Below are positions 25,480 through 34,606 of a stretch of 64,000 nt of DNA, in pieces. Source of the DNA: Bacteroidales bacterium. GTDB taxonomy: Bacteria > Bacteroidota > Bacteroidia > Bacteroidales > UBA10428. Position numbers and translations under genes: made by a program. The notes beneath the pieces are model-generated. The model ran no database searches, had not been told where the DNA came from, and saw only the letters and a list, made by a program, of their open reading frames with translations. Numbering within the stretch: the first letter of the stretch is position 1; every line of letters begins with the position of its first letter. The stretch is taken from assembly GCA_016928305.1 (NCBI GenBank), contig JAFGKY010000042.1, positions 1 to 64,000 of the forward strand, in the 5' to 3' direction.

Positions 25480-27255
25480 ATGGAAACAGTAAAACTCACA
25501 ATAGATCAGAAAGCAGTGGAAGTTCTCAGGGGCACGTCAATTCTTAAAGCAGCCCGCACCGTGGGTGTCGAAATTCCCACCCTGTGCTACATGGATCTGG
25601 GAGATTTGAAGATTGAACATAAACCGGGAGGATGCCGTATTTGTGTCGTTGAAGTGCAGGGACGTAAAAACCTGGCACCATCATGTGCAACGGAGGTTGC
25701 TGAGGGCATGGTGGTGAACACCCATTCCATTCGTGTTCTGAACGCCCGGAAGACAGTCATGGAGCTGATCCTTTCGGACCATCCAAAAGATTGCCTTACG
25801 TGTCCTAAGTCAGGAAATTGCGATTTACAAAATATGGCCATTAAAATGGGCATCCGGGAGATCCATAACCAGGATATTGCTGCTATGTCAACATACCGTA
25901 CGGACTTTTCACCGGCCATCATACGCGACATGAACAAATGCATCATGTGCCGCAGGTGCGAGACCATGTGCAATGAATTTCAGACAGTAGGTGCGTTGTC
26001 AGCCATTAACAGGGGCTTCATGTCGGTAGTATCTCCGGCTTTTGAAATGGATCTGGAGGACTCTACCTGTACGTATTGCGGGCAGTGCGTAGCAGTATGC
26101 CCCACCGGTGCGCTTACCGAGGTCGATCACACAAACCAGCTGATCCGTGATCTTTCCAATCCATCCAAGACGGTTATTGTTCAAACTGCCCCGGCAGTAA
26201 GGGCTGCCCTTGGCGAAATGTTCGACCTGGAACCCGGCACGCTGGTTACCGGAAAAATGGTAGCAGCACTGCGTCGTATGGGATTTAAATACGTATTTGA
26301 CACCGACTTTGCCGCTGATCTGACGATCCTCGAAGAAGGAACTGAATTCCTCGACCGCTTATCAAGACATTTGAAAGGTGACAAATCGGTAAAACTGCCC
26401 ATTCTTACATCGTGTTGTCCCGGCTGGGTGAATTTCTTCGAATCACAGTTCACCGATATGCTGGATATTCCGTCGACAGCAAGATCACCACAGCAAATGT
26501 TCGGATCGATAGCCAAAACTTATTTTGCTGATAAGATCAACCTGAAACGCGAAGACCTGGTGGTTGTATCCATTATGCCCTGCCTGGCTAAAAAATATGA
26601 ATGCACACGCGACGAATTTAAGGTCAATGGCAATCCCGATGTGGATTATAGCATTTCAACCCGTGAACTGGCTAACCTCATAAAGCAAGCCAATATCGAT
26701 TTTCACAGCCTGCCCGATGAGGAATTCGATCTTCCGCTGGGTGAATCTTCAGGAGCTGCTGTTATCTTTGGCACAACCGGTGGTGTAATCGAAGCTGCCG
26801 TGAGATCAGCTTATGAGCTATTTACCAAGAAAAAGCTTGATTCGGTTGATTTTAAGGAATTACGTGGCATGGACGGCATCCGTGAGGCAACCATTGACTT
26901 TGACGGCTTGTCGATTAATATAGGAATAGCCCATGGCCTTGGCAATGCACGCCGGCTGCTGGAGGATATCCGCAATGGTAAAAACCAGTTTCACGCCATC
27001 GAAATCATGGCATGTCCGGGTGGATGCATAGGAGGTGGCGGACAACCCCTGCATCATGGCAAATTCGAAATCCTTAAGAAACGGATGGAAGCTATTTATC
27101 GTGAAGATATTAACAAGCCTGTCCGAAAATCACATGAGAATCCATACATTGTCAAACTGTACGAGGAATTCCTCGGCAAGCCAATGAGCGAGAAGTCACA
27201 TAAGCTGCTGCATACCCATTATGTTGATCGACGGAAAAAAATAATCTATATTTAA
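25480..27255 (+). CDS. hndD: [FeFe]-hydrogenase catalytic subunit (HndD/HydA)
   Basis: This 591-residue subunit reduces protons to H2 at the H-cluster. The N-terminus has a [2Fe-2S] domain (CRICVVEVQG with preceding Cys). A His-Cys [4Fe-4S] site (HPKDCLTCPKSGNC) and two further [4Fe-4S] motifs (CIMCRRCETMC, CTYCGQCVAVCP) follow. H-cluster signatures are TSCCPGW (Cys312/Cys313), MPCLAKK (Cys368) and MACPGGC (Cys512/Cys516). The C-terminal small-subunit-like segment is intact. The ATG used follows AGCAGCAAAAAA; a TTG at 25459 would overlap hndC and is unlikely. No HydEFG maturase gene is in the window. Confidence 0.95.
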   Translation: METVKLTIDQKAVEVLRGTSILKAARTVGVEIPTLCYMDLGDLKIEHKPGGCRICVVEVQGRKNLAPSCATEVAEGMVVNTHSIRVLNARKTVMELILSDHPKDCLTCPKSGNCDLQNMAIKMGIREIHNQDIAAMSTYRTDFSPAIIRDMNKCIMCRRCETMCNEFQTVGALSAINRGFMSVVSPAFEMDLEDSTCTYCGQCVAVCPTGALTEVDHTNQLIRDLSNPSKTVIVQTAPAVRAALGEMFDLEPGTLVTGKMVAALRRMGFKYVFDTDFAADLTILEEGTEFLDRLSRHLKGDKSVKLPILTSCCPGWVNFFESQFTDMLDIPSTARSPQQMFGSIAKTYFADKINLKREDLVVVSIMPCLAKKYECTRDEFKVNGNPDVDYSISTRELANLIKQANIDFHSLPDEEFDLPLGESSGAAVIFGTTGGVIEAAVRSAYELFTKKKLDSVDFKELRGMDGIREATIDFDGLSINIGIAHGLGNARRLLEDIRNGKNQFHAIEIMACPGGCIGGGGQPLHHGKFEILKKRMEAIYREDINKPVRKSHENPYIVKLYEEFLGKPMSEKSHKLLHTHYVDRRKKIIYI

Positions 27256-27281
27256 TCATAACGTATTAAGTCAACGCTTAT

Positions 27282-27770
27282 ATGTCAAGGATAAAAGTCG
27301 AGCTTAAAAAAAAGGATGTGGATACCATCAAAGATATCTGCAAATCCTTTGATAACAAACCGGGAGAACTTATCAATGTATTGCACAAAGTGCAACATAC
27401 TTTCGGATACCTGCCCGCCGAGGTACAGGAAGTCGTGGCAAACGAACTGAATGTTCCCCTTGCCAAGGTATATGGAGTGGTTACATTCTATTCCTTTTTC
27501 AGCATGGTTCCCAAGGGCAGGCATCCGATATCGATATGCACCGGGACAGCCTGTTATGTCCGCGGAGCCGAAAACGTGCTTTCGGAGTTTAAAAATGAAC
27601 TAAAAATTGATGTGGGTGAAACGACCCCCGACGGAAAATTTTCCATTAGTTGCCTCCGTTGTGTTGGCGCCTGCGGTCTCGCCCCCGTCGTTATGGTGGG
27701 CGATAAGACCTATGGACGTGTTTCACCGGAAATGGTGAAAGACATTATTAAAGAATACGAAGAACAATAG
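27282..27770 (+). CDS. hndA: NuoE-like [2Fe-2S] subunit of hydrogenase (HndA/HydC)
   Basis: This 162-residue thioredoxin-fold ferredoxin completes the Hnd/Hyd complex. It has the helical N-terminus of NuoE proteins (LINVLHKVQHTFGYLPAEV) and the four cluster cysteines in CTGTACYVRGA and CLRCVGACGLAPVV. It lies 26 bases after hndD. In Desulfovibrio the same subunit is encoded first, so the order B-C-D-A here is a rearrangement. With the other three genes it supports a soluble, probably flavin-based bifurcating hydrogenase that uses NAD(P)H together with ferredoxin. Confidence 0.93.
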   Translation: MSRIKVELKKKDVDTIKDICKSFDNKPGELINVLHKVQHTFGYLPAEVQEVVANELNVPLAKVYGVVTFYSFFSMVPKGRHPISICTGTACYVRGAENVLSEFKNELKIDVGETTPDGKFSISCLRCVGACGLAPVVMVGDKTYGRVSPEMVKDIIKEYEEQ

Positions 27771-28369
27771 ACATTATCGTATGTTACGAGGCGGGTTTCG
27801 AGACAGCCTCAGTCCGGTTTGAGCGATATTTTCACCTTGAAATTTAATAAATTAGCCCGCTGGAAGCAGTCGGGTAATCACGGGTATGAAACCCCAAAGT
27901 CCCGAGAACTCGGGAGAAACATATTCCGCAGCAGAGCTACGAGGTATTATACCCTCCGACTTCGTCGGGATTGTTCGACTAACAAATTTCAGTTCGCTCA
28001 CTCCTGAAATTTGAGTCTCACGAATAAAACAACATACTGAAAATGATTCCGCCTCCAGCGGTAAGGAACCGAGTTCTCGAGCCCGGCGAAGCCCATTAAC
28101 CCTATTCCTTTAGGCTGCGCTATCGGGATAATTCGGCAACCCGTATTCAGTTCGCCAGTAGTCTCCTGAAAACTGTGCCTCATTAAAAACACCATCAACC
28201 GGAATGAGTTTTTTCTCAACCGAATAATTATTTCTACCTTTGATATAATTCCTTTGGTCAATTATTTGTAACTTGAATAATCAATATCACGTAGGATTTA
28301 TCGTTGATTATTAAATGAATATGAATAATCAGTTTTGTATTAAATGTTAAACCAACAAATAATAAAGGT
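27771..28369. other. Non-coding mosaic of repeats after the hydrogenase operon
   Basis: The gap contains small hairpins (GAGGC...GCCTC near 27788-27810, CCGAC-TTC-GTCGG at 27956-27968, AAATTTCAG...CTGAAATTT at 27984-28012) and one copy of a 44-base dispersed repeat. The open frames here have no recognisable protein pattern. The final ~110 bases are AT-rich and probably hold the promoter of the small lipoprotein gene. Confidence 0.55.
27876..27919 (+). repeat. 44-base dispersed repeat, copy 1
   Basis: The unit starts AATCACGGGTAT and contains the hairpin TCCCGAG-AA-CTCGGGA. Copy 2 at 36316-36359 matches 43 of 44 bases in the same orientation. Confidence 0.8.
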
Positions 28370-28498
28370 ATGAAAAGGTTAATTTTGATCCTGATGGTCG
28401 TTGTTTTTGTTGCCGGATTACTTGTTTCGTGCAACCAGAATATTTGTCCTGCCTATTCCTCAAACGACGATACCGAACAAGTTGATCAGAATGTCTGA
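28370..28498 (+). CDS. Small lipoprotein of 42 residues
   Basis: The frame begins MKRLILILMVVVFVAGLLVSC, a complete lipoprotein signal peptide with lipobox LLVSC. It leaves a mature peptide of about 22 residues that begins CNQNICPAYSS and is rich in Asp and Gln at the end. Tiny lipoproteins with a CPAYS-like motif are familiar from Bacteroidota, but no function is known to me. A strong terminator follows 26 bases after the stop. A damaged relative lies immediately downstream. Confidence 0.65.
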   Translation: MKRLILILMVVVFVAGLLVSCNQNICPAYSSNDDTEQVDQNV

Positions 28499-28523
28499 TT
28501 GCTGGTTTTTTTAAGTTTTTTCA

Positions 28524-28558
28524 CTATTTTTGACCCTTGTATTAAGGGTCAAAAATAG
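28524..28558. terminator. Strong hairpin terminator
   Basis: Perfect 15-base arms (CTATTTTTGACCCTT and its complement) flank a 5-base loop. The A and T runs at both ends make it a likely bidirectional intrinsic terminator after the small lipoprotein gene. Confidence 0.7.
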
Positions 28559-28568
28559 TTGAATCAGC

Positions 28569-28699
28569 GTGAAAAAATTACAGCTTTCTCTTTCCTTGTC
28601 ATCCTTCTGTGAATAGCTTTACTTGCCTGTGGCAGTGCCAATGCTTGCCCGGAAAAATGTAAAAATCACACAGAAAGATCGGATGACCAAAACAGTTAA
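28569..28699 (+). pseudogene. Decayed small lipoprotein gene, relative of the preceding one
   Basis: From the GTG, frame 1 gives MKKLQL and soon stops. Moving to the third frame yields KITAFSFLVILL, an in-frame TGA (28610-28612), then IALLACGSANACPEKCKNHTE and SDDQNS before a TAA. This is a lipoprotein signal peptide with lipobox LLAC plus a short Cys- and Asp-bearing tail. The N-terminal frame would be restored by one extra A in the A-run. The product shares the C-x2-N/A-x-CP start and the DDxxQ tail pattern with the intact 42-residue protein, so it looks like a tandem paralog with two lesions. Confidence 0.5.
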
Positions 28700-28764
28700 T
28701 TGCATCAGGCTGGATTTTATTAACGCATAACCGGTTTCAATCCGGTTTATTAATGCTATAGCAG

Positions 28765-29571
28765 ATGCATAAACTTTCAGGTGTAATAGGATTTTTTCTG
28801 ATTCCTTTGCTTGCATACACACAAGGGGAAATCGACACACAGGAAAAGATTCTGTATCGAAATGAAAGAAGTCTGGCTCTTTTATTGAACTCCAATGGTT
28901 TTGGAGGTAATTTCAGGTATGCAAAACGTGTTACCTACCTTAAGAAGACGCTTTACGAAGTCGACCTGGTATCAATCAAACATCCAAAAGAAGTAAGGAT
29001 ATATACAAATACTTCGGTTTCCAGCGCAAGCAAGAGTTACATCTACGGAAAAACCAACAGCTTCATAAACCTTAGAGGCGGTATAGGATTTCAACGGGAA
29101 ATATATCAAAAACAGGACCGCGGGGGAATAGCCATACGGTATTTTTACAGTTTCGGTCCCGATATCGGATTGGCCAAACCTGTCTATTATAATTATATCT
29201 CGGTATTATATGTGGACGGCCAGATCATGTACAGTTACAGTGTTGAAAAGTTTAAAGACCAGCACGTTAATCCTACCGAGATTATCGGAAGAGCATCTTA
29301 TTTCAAAGGATTTGATGAGATCTCCGTGATTCCCGGTATTTTCGGGAAAGTAGGCCTGACGATGGAATTCGGACGAAGTGAAAAAATTGTCAACGCTCTT
29401 GAAGGAGGACTTATTGCAGATATCTTTATCAAGAAAGTACCCATCATGGCCACGGAGGACAACAACTGGCTGTTTTTCTCCCTTTTCCTTAGTTACCGTT
29501 TTGGTAAGGCTATTGACGTAAGCAAGAGACAGCGCAAAAAAACCAAAATTGACGAATTACTGGTTCAGTAG
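28765..29571 (+). CDS. Exported protein of unknown function, probable outer membrane beta-barrel
   Basis: I do not recognise a named family. The 268-residue protein starts with a signal peptide (MHKLSGVIGFFLIPLLAYTQ, cut after about residue 20). It continues with alternating hydrophobic and polar strands rich in aromatic residues (NGFGGNFRYAKR, GGIAIRYFYSFGPDIGLAKPVYY, NWLFFSLFLSYRFGKA), as in small outer membrane barrels. A basic tail (KRQRKKTKIDELLVQ) ends it. Similar barrel proteins are common in Bacteroidota. It appears to stand alone between the lipoprotein remnants and gapA. Confidence 0.6.
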   Translation: MHKLSGVIGFFLIPLLAYTQGEIDTQEKILYRNERSLALLLNSNGFGGNFRYAKRVTYLKKTLYEVDLVSIKHPKEVRIYTNTSVSSASKSYIYGKTNSFINLRGGIGFQREIYQKQDRGGIAIRYFYSFGPDIGLAKPVYYNYISVLYVDGQIMYSYSVEKFKDQHVNPTEIIGRASYFKGFDEISVIPGIFGKVGLTMEFGRSEKIVNALEGGLIADIFIKKVPIMATEDNNWLFFSLFLSYRFGKAIDVSKRQRKKTKIDELLVQ

Positions 29572-29647
29572 TTTCAATATAAACGATTACGGTTACTTTG
29601 CATTCGGCATTCAACCATCACAACCCCTATTGAATCGGCTCTATTAA

Positions 29648-29678
29648 TTTGTGGTTGTAGAGATTTTTTTTAACTTCG
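29648..29678 (+). promoter_or_regulatory. Promoter of gapA
   Basis: TTTG (29648-29651), a 19-base spacer and TAACTTCG (29671-29678) match the Bacteroidota consensus TTTG-N19-TAnnTTTG at all but one position. It leaves a leader of about 40 bases before the gapA start codon. Confidence 0.65.
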
Positions 29679-29720
29679 CCTTTCGTTTTCAAAACATCAA
29701 ATTCATAATTATTAATTTAA

Positions 29721-30734
<1,014 letters not shown>

Positions 30735-30770
30735 AACTCCCTATATCCCTTCAAGGAGGGTTAACGAATT

Positions 30771-30799
30771 AAAAAGTCCGGTTCTTCACCGGACTTTTT
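30771..30799. terminator. Bidirectional terminator between gapA and the DUF1987 gene
   Basis: A perfect 12-bp stem (AAAAAGTCCGGT with its complement) has a 5-base TCTTC loop and is followed by T6. It lies between two convergent genes and reaches the stop codon of the minus-strand gene, so it can serve both. Confidence 0.85.
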
Positions 30800-31179
30800 T
30801 ATTGAATGAACTCAATCAGGTTGAATGGCAACCTGACAGAAGTTTTGTAATGTTCCCCCAGGCTGAAAATGGCCTCATCATCTTCTTCATAATACCAGTT
30901 GATGATGCATGGATACCCTTCATCCTGTTTCTTTTTAAAGATCCTGAAAATCCCCAGTAAATATTTTGATGAGCCGCTGTTAACATATTCAAGGTTTAGA
31001 TCAAAGCGGGTTACTTCGGCTGGATTTTTATAATATTGTTCTATCCATTCCAGCAACCGGTCGAAGAAATCCCCGGGATTTTCAGGTATAGATCTTCCTT
31101 CAATTTTCAAATGACCTGTAAGTGCGTTAAACTCTACGCCAGGAGTACTATTCGTTTTTTCAATTATCAGCTCTTTCAT
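30799..31179 (-). CDS. SiaC-like regulatory phosphoprotein (DUF1987)
   Basis: This 126-residue protein belongs to the DUF1987/SiaC family, whose characterised member in Pseudomonas is a phosphorylated partner of a diguanylate cyclase switch. Family signs are IEKTNSTPGVEFNALTGHLKI, GRSIPENPGDFFDRLLEWI, YVNSGSSKYLLGIFRIF and the acidic WYYEEDDEAI. The start used gives MKELIIEKTNSTPG, the usual family N-terminus. An upstream ATG (31206) would overlap the permease gene. It follows the ABC permease gene closely. Whether it binds the same type of partner here is unknown. Confidence 0.85.
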   Translation of the reverse strand: MKELIIEKTNSTPGVEFNALTGHLKIEGRSIPENPGDFFDRLLEWIEQYYKNPAEVTRFDLNLEYVNSGSSKYLLGIFRIFKKKQDEGYPCIINWYYEEDDEAIFSLGEHYKTSVRLPFNLIEFIQ

Positions 31180-31198
31180 GATATATAGTGTATTATAA

Positions 31199-32443
31199 TT
31201 ATTCATATCGCAGTGCGACTATAGGATCAAGTTTTGAAGCCTTTGCTGCCGGATAATATCCGGATACCAACCCGACAACAGAACACAGAATAATGCCAGT
31301 AAGAATCCAGATCCATGGAATGAAAAAGTTCGAATGGAAAAGCAAAGATAGAATTTTCCCCACCAGAATTCCCAACAAAATGCCTATAAAACCTCCTATC
31401 TGGCAGATCAGGACAGCCTCGAATAAAAACTGCTGACGAATAACAGCATCTTTGGCACCAATAGCTTTCCGAATACCAATCTCTGTTGTTCTTTCAGTAA
31501 CCGAGACCAGCATGATGTTCATAAGACCAATAGCGGCACCGAATAAAGTTACCACACCAATAAGGGTTGCCGCAATCAATACAATGCCAAGGACGTCTTT
31601 CAGCATATTGGACAGAAAATCGCTCTTTGTGATATTAAAATCCGATTCATCGGTCACTTTAAGCCGGCGTACCGTCCTGAAAAGACTCTCGGCATAGCCA
31701 ATGGCTGCCTCGGTTAATAATACGTTAGACGGAGCAATGCTGAGCGAATAATTCCGGTTCGGCCGTGAGAAATACTGACGGACACTGGTATAGGTAAGAA
31801 TGCACATATTGTCACTGCTCGTAATACTGGATCCCTTCTCCTTCAGAATACCCACGACCATGAATTTACCATTACCTATACTGACAATTTTATTAAGCGG
31901 ATCCTCGCCTTTTTTAAATAATTTCCTGGCCAGCGAACTACCCAATAAAACAACATTTCTGTTCATCAGCACATCCTGGTATGAAATATTGCGCCCTTTT
32001 TCAATTTCATAACCTGCCGTCAGAAGATAATTTTCATCTGCTCCCATAACATCAATGTTGGGATGAGTTCTCTCCGATTTGTATTTAACCACTGCCATAC
32101 CGGATGCACGCGTGGAAATCGAAACGGTAGCCGGAAAAGAAAACCGCTCTTTAAACTCTTTTGCCTGCCGGTGAGAAATATAAGGATGATTTTTTCTGCG
32201 GTAATGTTTATCCCCCATCTGTACCACCCAACTGCGGCTTTCAATGGTGAAAGTATTGGCTCCCATCGCGGCAAACTGCGTTGTTATGGTACTTTTAATG
32301 GAATCAATTGCTGTAAGTATTCCTACCAGCGCCATAATGCCAACGGCAATGATCAGCATGGTCAATACCGACCGTAACATATTCGACCGGATGGATCTTA
32401 ATGCAACCTTCAGATTCTCTTTTATAAGCGCAAGAGCCTTCAT
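31199..32443 (-). CDS. ABC transporter permease, MacB/FtsX type
   Basis: This 414-residue inner membrane protein has one N-terminal span (about 20-45), a large periplasmic MacB-like domain and three C-terminal spans forming the FtsX domain ([39 protein letters not shown] ends near residue 340). Such permeases act with a separate ATPase in efflux or lipoprotein handling as mechanotransmission proteins. No ATPase gene is adjacent in this window, so its partner must be encoded elsewhere. It may share a transcript with the DUF1987 gene 19 bases downstream. Confidence 0.88.
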   Translation of the reverse strand: MKALALIKENLKVALRSIRSNMLRSVLTMLIIAVGIMALVGILTAIDSIKSTITTQFAAMGANTFTIESRSWVVQMGDKHYRRKNHPYISHRQAKEFKERFSFPATVSISTRASGMAVVKYKSERTHPNIDVMGADENYLLTAGYEIEKGRNISYQDVLMNRNVVLLGSSLARKLFKKGEDPLNKIVSIGNGKFMVVGILKEKGSSITSSDNMCILTYTSVRQYFSRPNRNYSLSIAPSNVLLTEAAIGYAESLFRTVRRLKVTDESDFNITKSDFLSNMLKDVLGIVLIAATLIGVVTLFGAAIGLMNIMLVSVTERTTEIGIRKAIGAKDAVIRQQFLFEAVLICQIGGFIGILLGILVGKILSLLFHSNFFIPWIWILTGIILCSVVGLVSGYYPAAKASKLDPIVALRYE

Positions 32444-32534
32444 GGCACAATATGCGTATTAACAGGCAAAAGCAAAAATAAGGTAATTTTTTATCCGATA
32501 TAAAATATTTGTTAACAATTCATTATCGGAATAT

Positions 32535-33428
32535 TTACACGTAAAATATACCTTTTGATATTTTTACTGCGTTTCCTGAGACTTTCACCGTTTCAATCTT
32601 TCCGGCTACATTTTCGATCCCGACATAAACAATGCCCGGTCTTCCCATTTCAAAACCCTGTTCGCAAATAATGCCATGGCCGTCCGATAATCCGTGCTTC
32701 ACCAGGTAGCATCCCAGTGGTCCGCTGGCACTTCCGGTAACCGGATCTTCAGGAATACCAAACCTCGGGGCAAACATCCGCCCGTGGGTGGTTGACCCAG
32801 GATATAAAGTTTCCGTTGTAAACACGTATAATTCCGTACTGTCCAGTTCACTTTTATGATTCTCCAGTAGATCCACGCGAACTTTTATATCGGCCATACC
32901 TGCATGGCTTTTTAATGGTATAAAAAGAAAATTGTTACCGCAGGATACGCTCTGGACAGGATATCTCTCATCAATTTCTTCGACCGGCAGCGATAAAATG
33001 GATGCAATGGTGTTCAGGTTTGTATGAACGGGACCAAAAACCGGCAAAGGCTGCGTCATGCCAATATTGCGGTACGTACCCTCCAAATGATCGAACGTAA
33101 TTGTTATGTCGCCCACTTTCTCTTCAAAAACTGCCTTACCCTGCTGACGCAACAGAAGAATACCCTCGCTCAGCAAAATAAAGGCTGTCCCAATGGTAGG
33201 ATGACCTGCAGTAGGCACTTCAACCGCCGGAGTGAAGATCCGCAACCTGCAATCGTTATCCGGATTTTCAGGGGGATAAACAAAACTGGTCTCTGAAAAG
33301 TTTAATTCCCTGGCTATTTGCTGCAGCATCGGTTCAGCAATACCTTGAGCACGGGGAAAAACAGCCAGCTGATTCCCCCCGAAGGGTTTGTCTGTAAAAA
33401 CATCCGTTATATAATAAACAAGTTCCAT
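32535..33428 (-). CDS. PhzF family isomerase/epimerase-like protein
   Basis: This 297-residue cytoplasmic protein has the PhzF double-hotdog-like fold. Motifs are FTDKPFGGNQLAVFP at the N-terminus, the conserved active-site Glu in RELNFSETSFVYPP (about residue 45), RIFTPAVEVPTAGHPTIG, and in the second half PRFGIPEDPVTGSASGPLGCYL. PhzF acts in phenazine synthesis, but most relatives, as here without other phenazine genes, have unknown substrates. It appears to be transcribed alone. Confidence 0.92.
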   Translation of the reverse strand: MELVYYITDVFTDKPFGGNQLAVFPRAQGIAEPMLQQIARELNFSETSFVYPPENPDNDCRLRIFTPAVEVPTAGHPTIGTAFILLSEGILLLRQQGKAVFEEKVGDITITFDHLEGTYRNIGMTQPLPVFGPVHTNLNTIASILSLPVEEIDERYPVQSVSCGNNFLFIPLKSHAGMADIKVRVDLLENHKSELDSTELYVFTTETLYPGSTTHGRMFAPRFGIPEDPVTGSASGPLGCYLVKHGLSDGHGIICEQGFEMGRPGIVYVGIENVAGKIETVKVSGNAVKISKGIFYV

Positions 33429-33469
33429 ACCTGATGGCTTATAAAATTAATTCAAGTTGCCGGTTATAA

Positions 33470-33605
33470 ATTCAAAATACGATTTAAGAACCAAGAATGA
33501 CGATTTTTGATTTAAGAAGGTCAAGTCTAAGCTCATATAGTATTGATTATATTGTTTTTGCATTTTACTTCTTAAATCTTAAATCTTTAATCTTCAATCG
33601 TAAAT
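33470..33605. repeat. Degenerate AATCTTAAATC-type repeats
   Basis: Upstream of the nitroreductase gene are several variants of the unit AATCnTAAATC and their complements (for example CTTAAATCTTAAATCTTTAATC near 33570-33592 and GATTTAAGAAGG near 33510). They can fold imperfectly. Similar units occur near 22830-22850. They look like intergenic expansion. Confidence 0.45.
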
Positions 33606-33690
33606 CTATTTTTATGTAAGCATTATAAGTAGCAACTAAAGTTGATTAATCCATAACAACCATAAAACGCCGGTTGCATTCAATTATTGG

Positions 33691-33698
33691 TATATTTG
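33691..33698 (+). promoter_or_regulatory. -7 promoter element of the nitroreductase gene
   Basis: TATATTTG fits TAnnTTTG perfectly and lies 25 bases before the start codon. No good TTTG was found at the usual upstream spacing. Confidence 0.4.
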
Positions 33699-33723
33699 CA
33701 AACTTACTATTAATTTTTGCATA

Positions 33724-34467
33724 ATGAAGGAGACAATACTGAATCACCGGACCATACGTAAATACAAAGACGATCCGATAGAAAAATCGCTGCTTTCAGC
33801 AATTCTGACGGCTGCCTCCCGCGCTTCCACAACAGGTAACATGCAGGTATACAGTATCATTGTCACAACAAATAAAGCCATAAAAGAAAAGCTCTGGGAA
33901 GCTCATTTCAGGCAAAACATGGTATTGCAGGCACCGGTTATCCTTACCTTTTGTGCTGATTTTAACCGTTTTAACAAATGGTGCCGTCAACGCAAGGCAG
34001 AACCCGGTTACGATAATTTTCTTTCATTCTTCACTGCTGCCATCGACGCTTTGCTGGCTGCCCAGAATGCCGCACTTGCTGCCGAAGAACAGGGACTCGG
34101 CATTTGTTACCTGGGAACCACCACATACAATGCCGATATGATCATTGATATTCTTGACCTGCCATCGGACGTGATACCTGTTACAACACTTGTCGTCGGA
34201 TATCCCGATGAATCACCTGGCCTTACCGACCGACTTCCGATGGAAGGAATTGTTCACCAGGAAAAATACAGGGATTATGAACCTGCGGATATTGACAGAA
34301 TATATGCCGAGAAAGACAATTCTGAGCTTACGCAAAAACTTCTGCAGGAAAATAACCTGGAAACCCTTGCACAGATCTTTACCCAAAAAAGATATACCAA
34401 AAAGGACAATGAGTTTTTTTCCCAAAAACTGCTGGAGGGTATCCGGAAGCAGGGATTTGGAATGTAA
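33724..34467 (+). CDS. Nitroreductase family NAD(P)H:flavin-dependent oxidoreductase
   Basis: This 247-residue FMN enzyme resembles the NfsA branch, which transfers two electrons from NADPH to nitro compounds or quinones. Visible signs are NHRTIRKYKDDPI at the N-terminus, the helix AASRASTTGNMQVYSIIV, the dimer segment DALLAAQNAALAAEEQGLGICYLGT, and VVGYPDESPGLTDRLP. The C-terminal 60 residues form the extended helical arm seen in NfsA-like proteins. It is a single-gene unit with its own -7 element. The physiological substrate cannot be told from sequence. Confidence 0.88.
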   Translation: MKETILNHRTIRKYKDDPIEKSLLSAILTAASRASTTGNMQVYSIIVTTNKAIKEKLWEAHFRQNMVLQAPVILTFCADFNRFNKWCRQRKAEPGYDNFLSFFTAAIDALLAAQNAALAAEEQGLGICYLGTTTYNADMIIDILDLPSDVIPVTTLVVGYPDESPGLTDRLPMEGIVHQEKYRDYEPADIDRIYAEKDNSELTQKLLQENNLETLAQIFTQKRYTKKDNEFFSQKLLEGIRKQGFGM

Positions 34468-34606
34468 GTTACCGGGGATGACGGATGACGGATATCGGAT
34501 GTAAGTGTAATGTGAAATGGGTATTGTGTTATATTGTCTTGTATTATGCAGCTTATTGTATTCCCTTTCTCCATCCGTATAATTATACTATCGACTCTAT
34601 ATTTCA

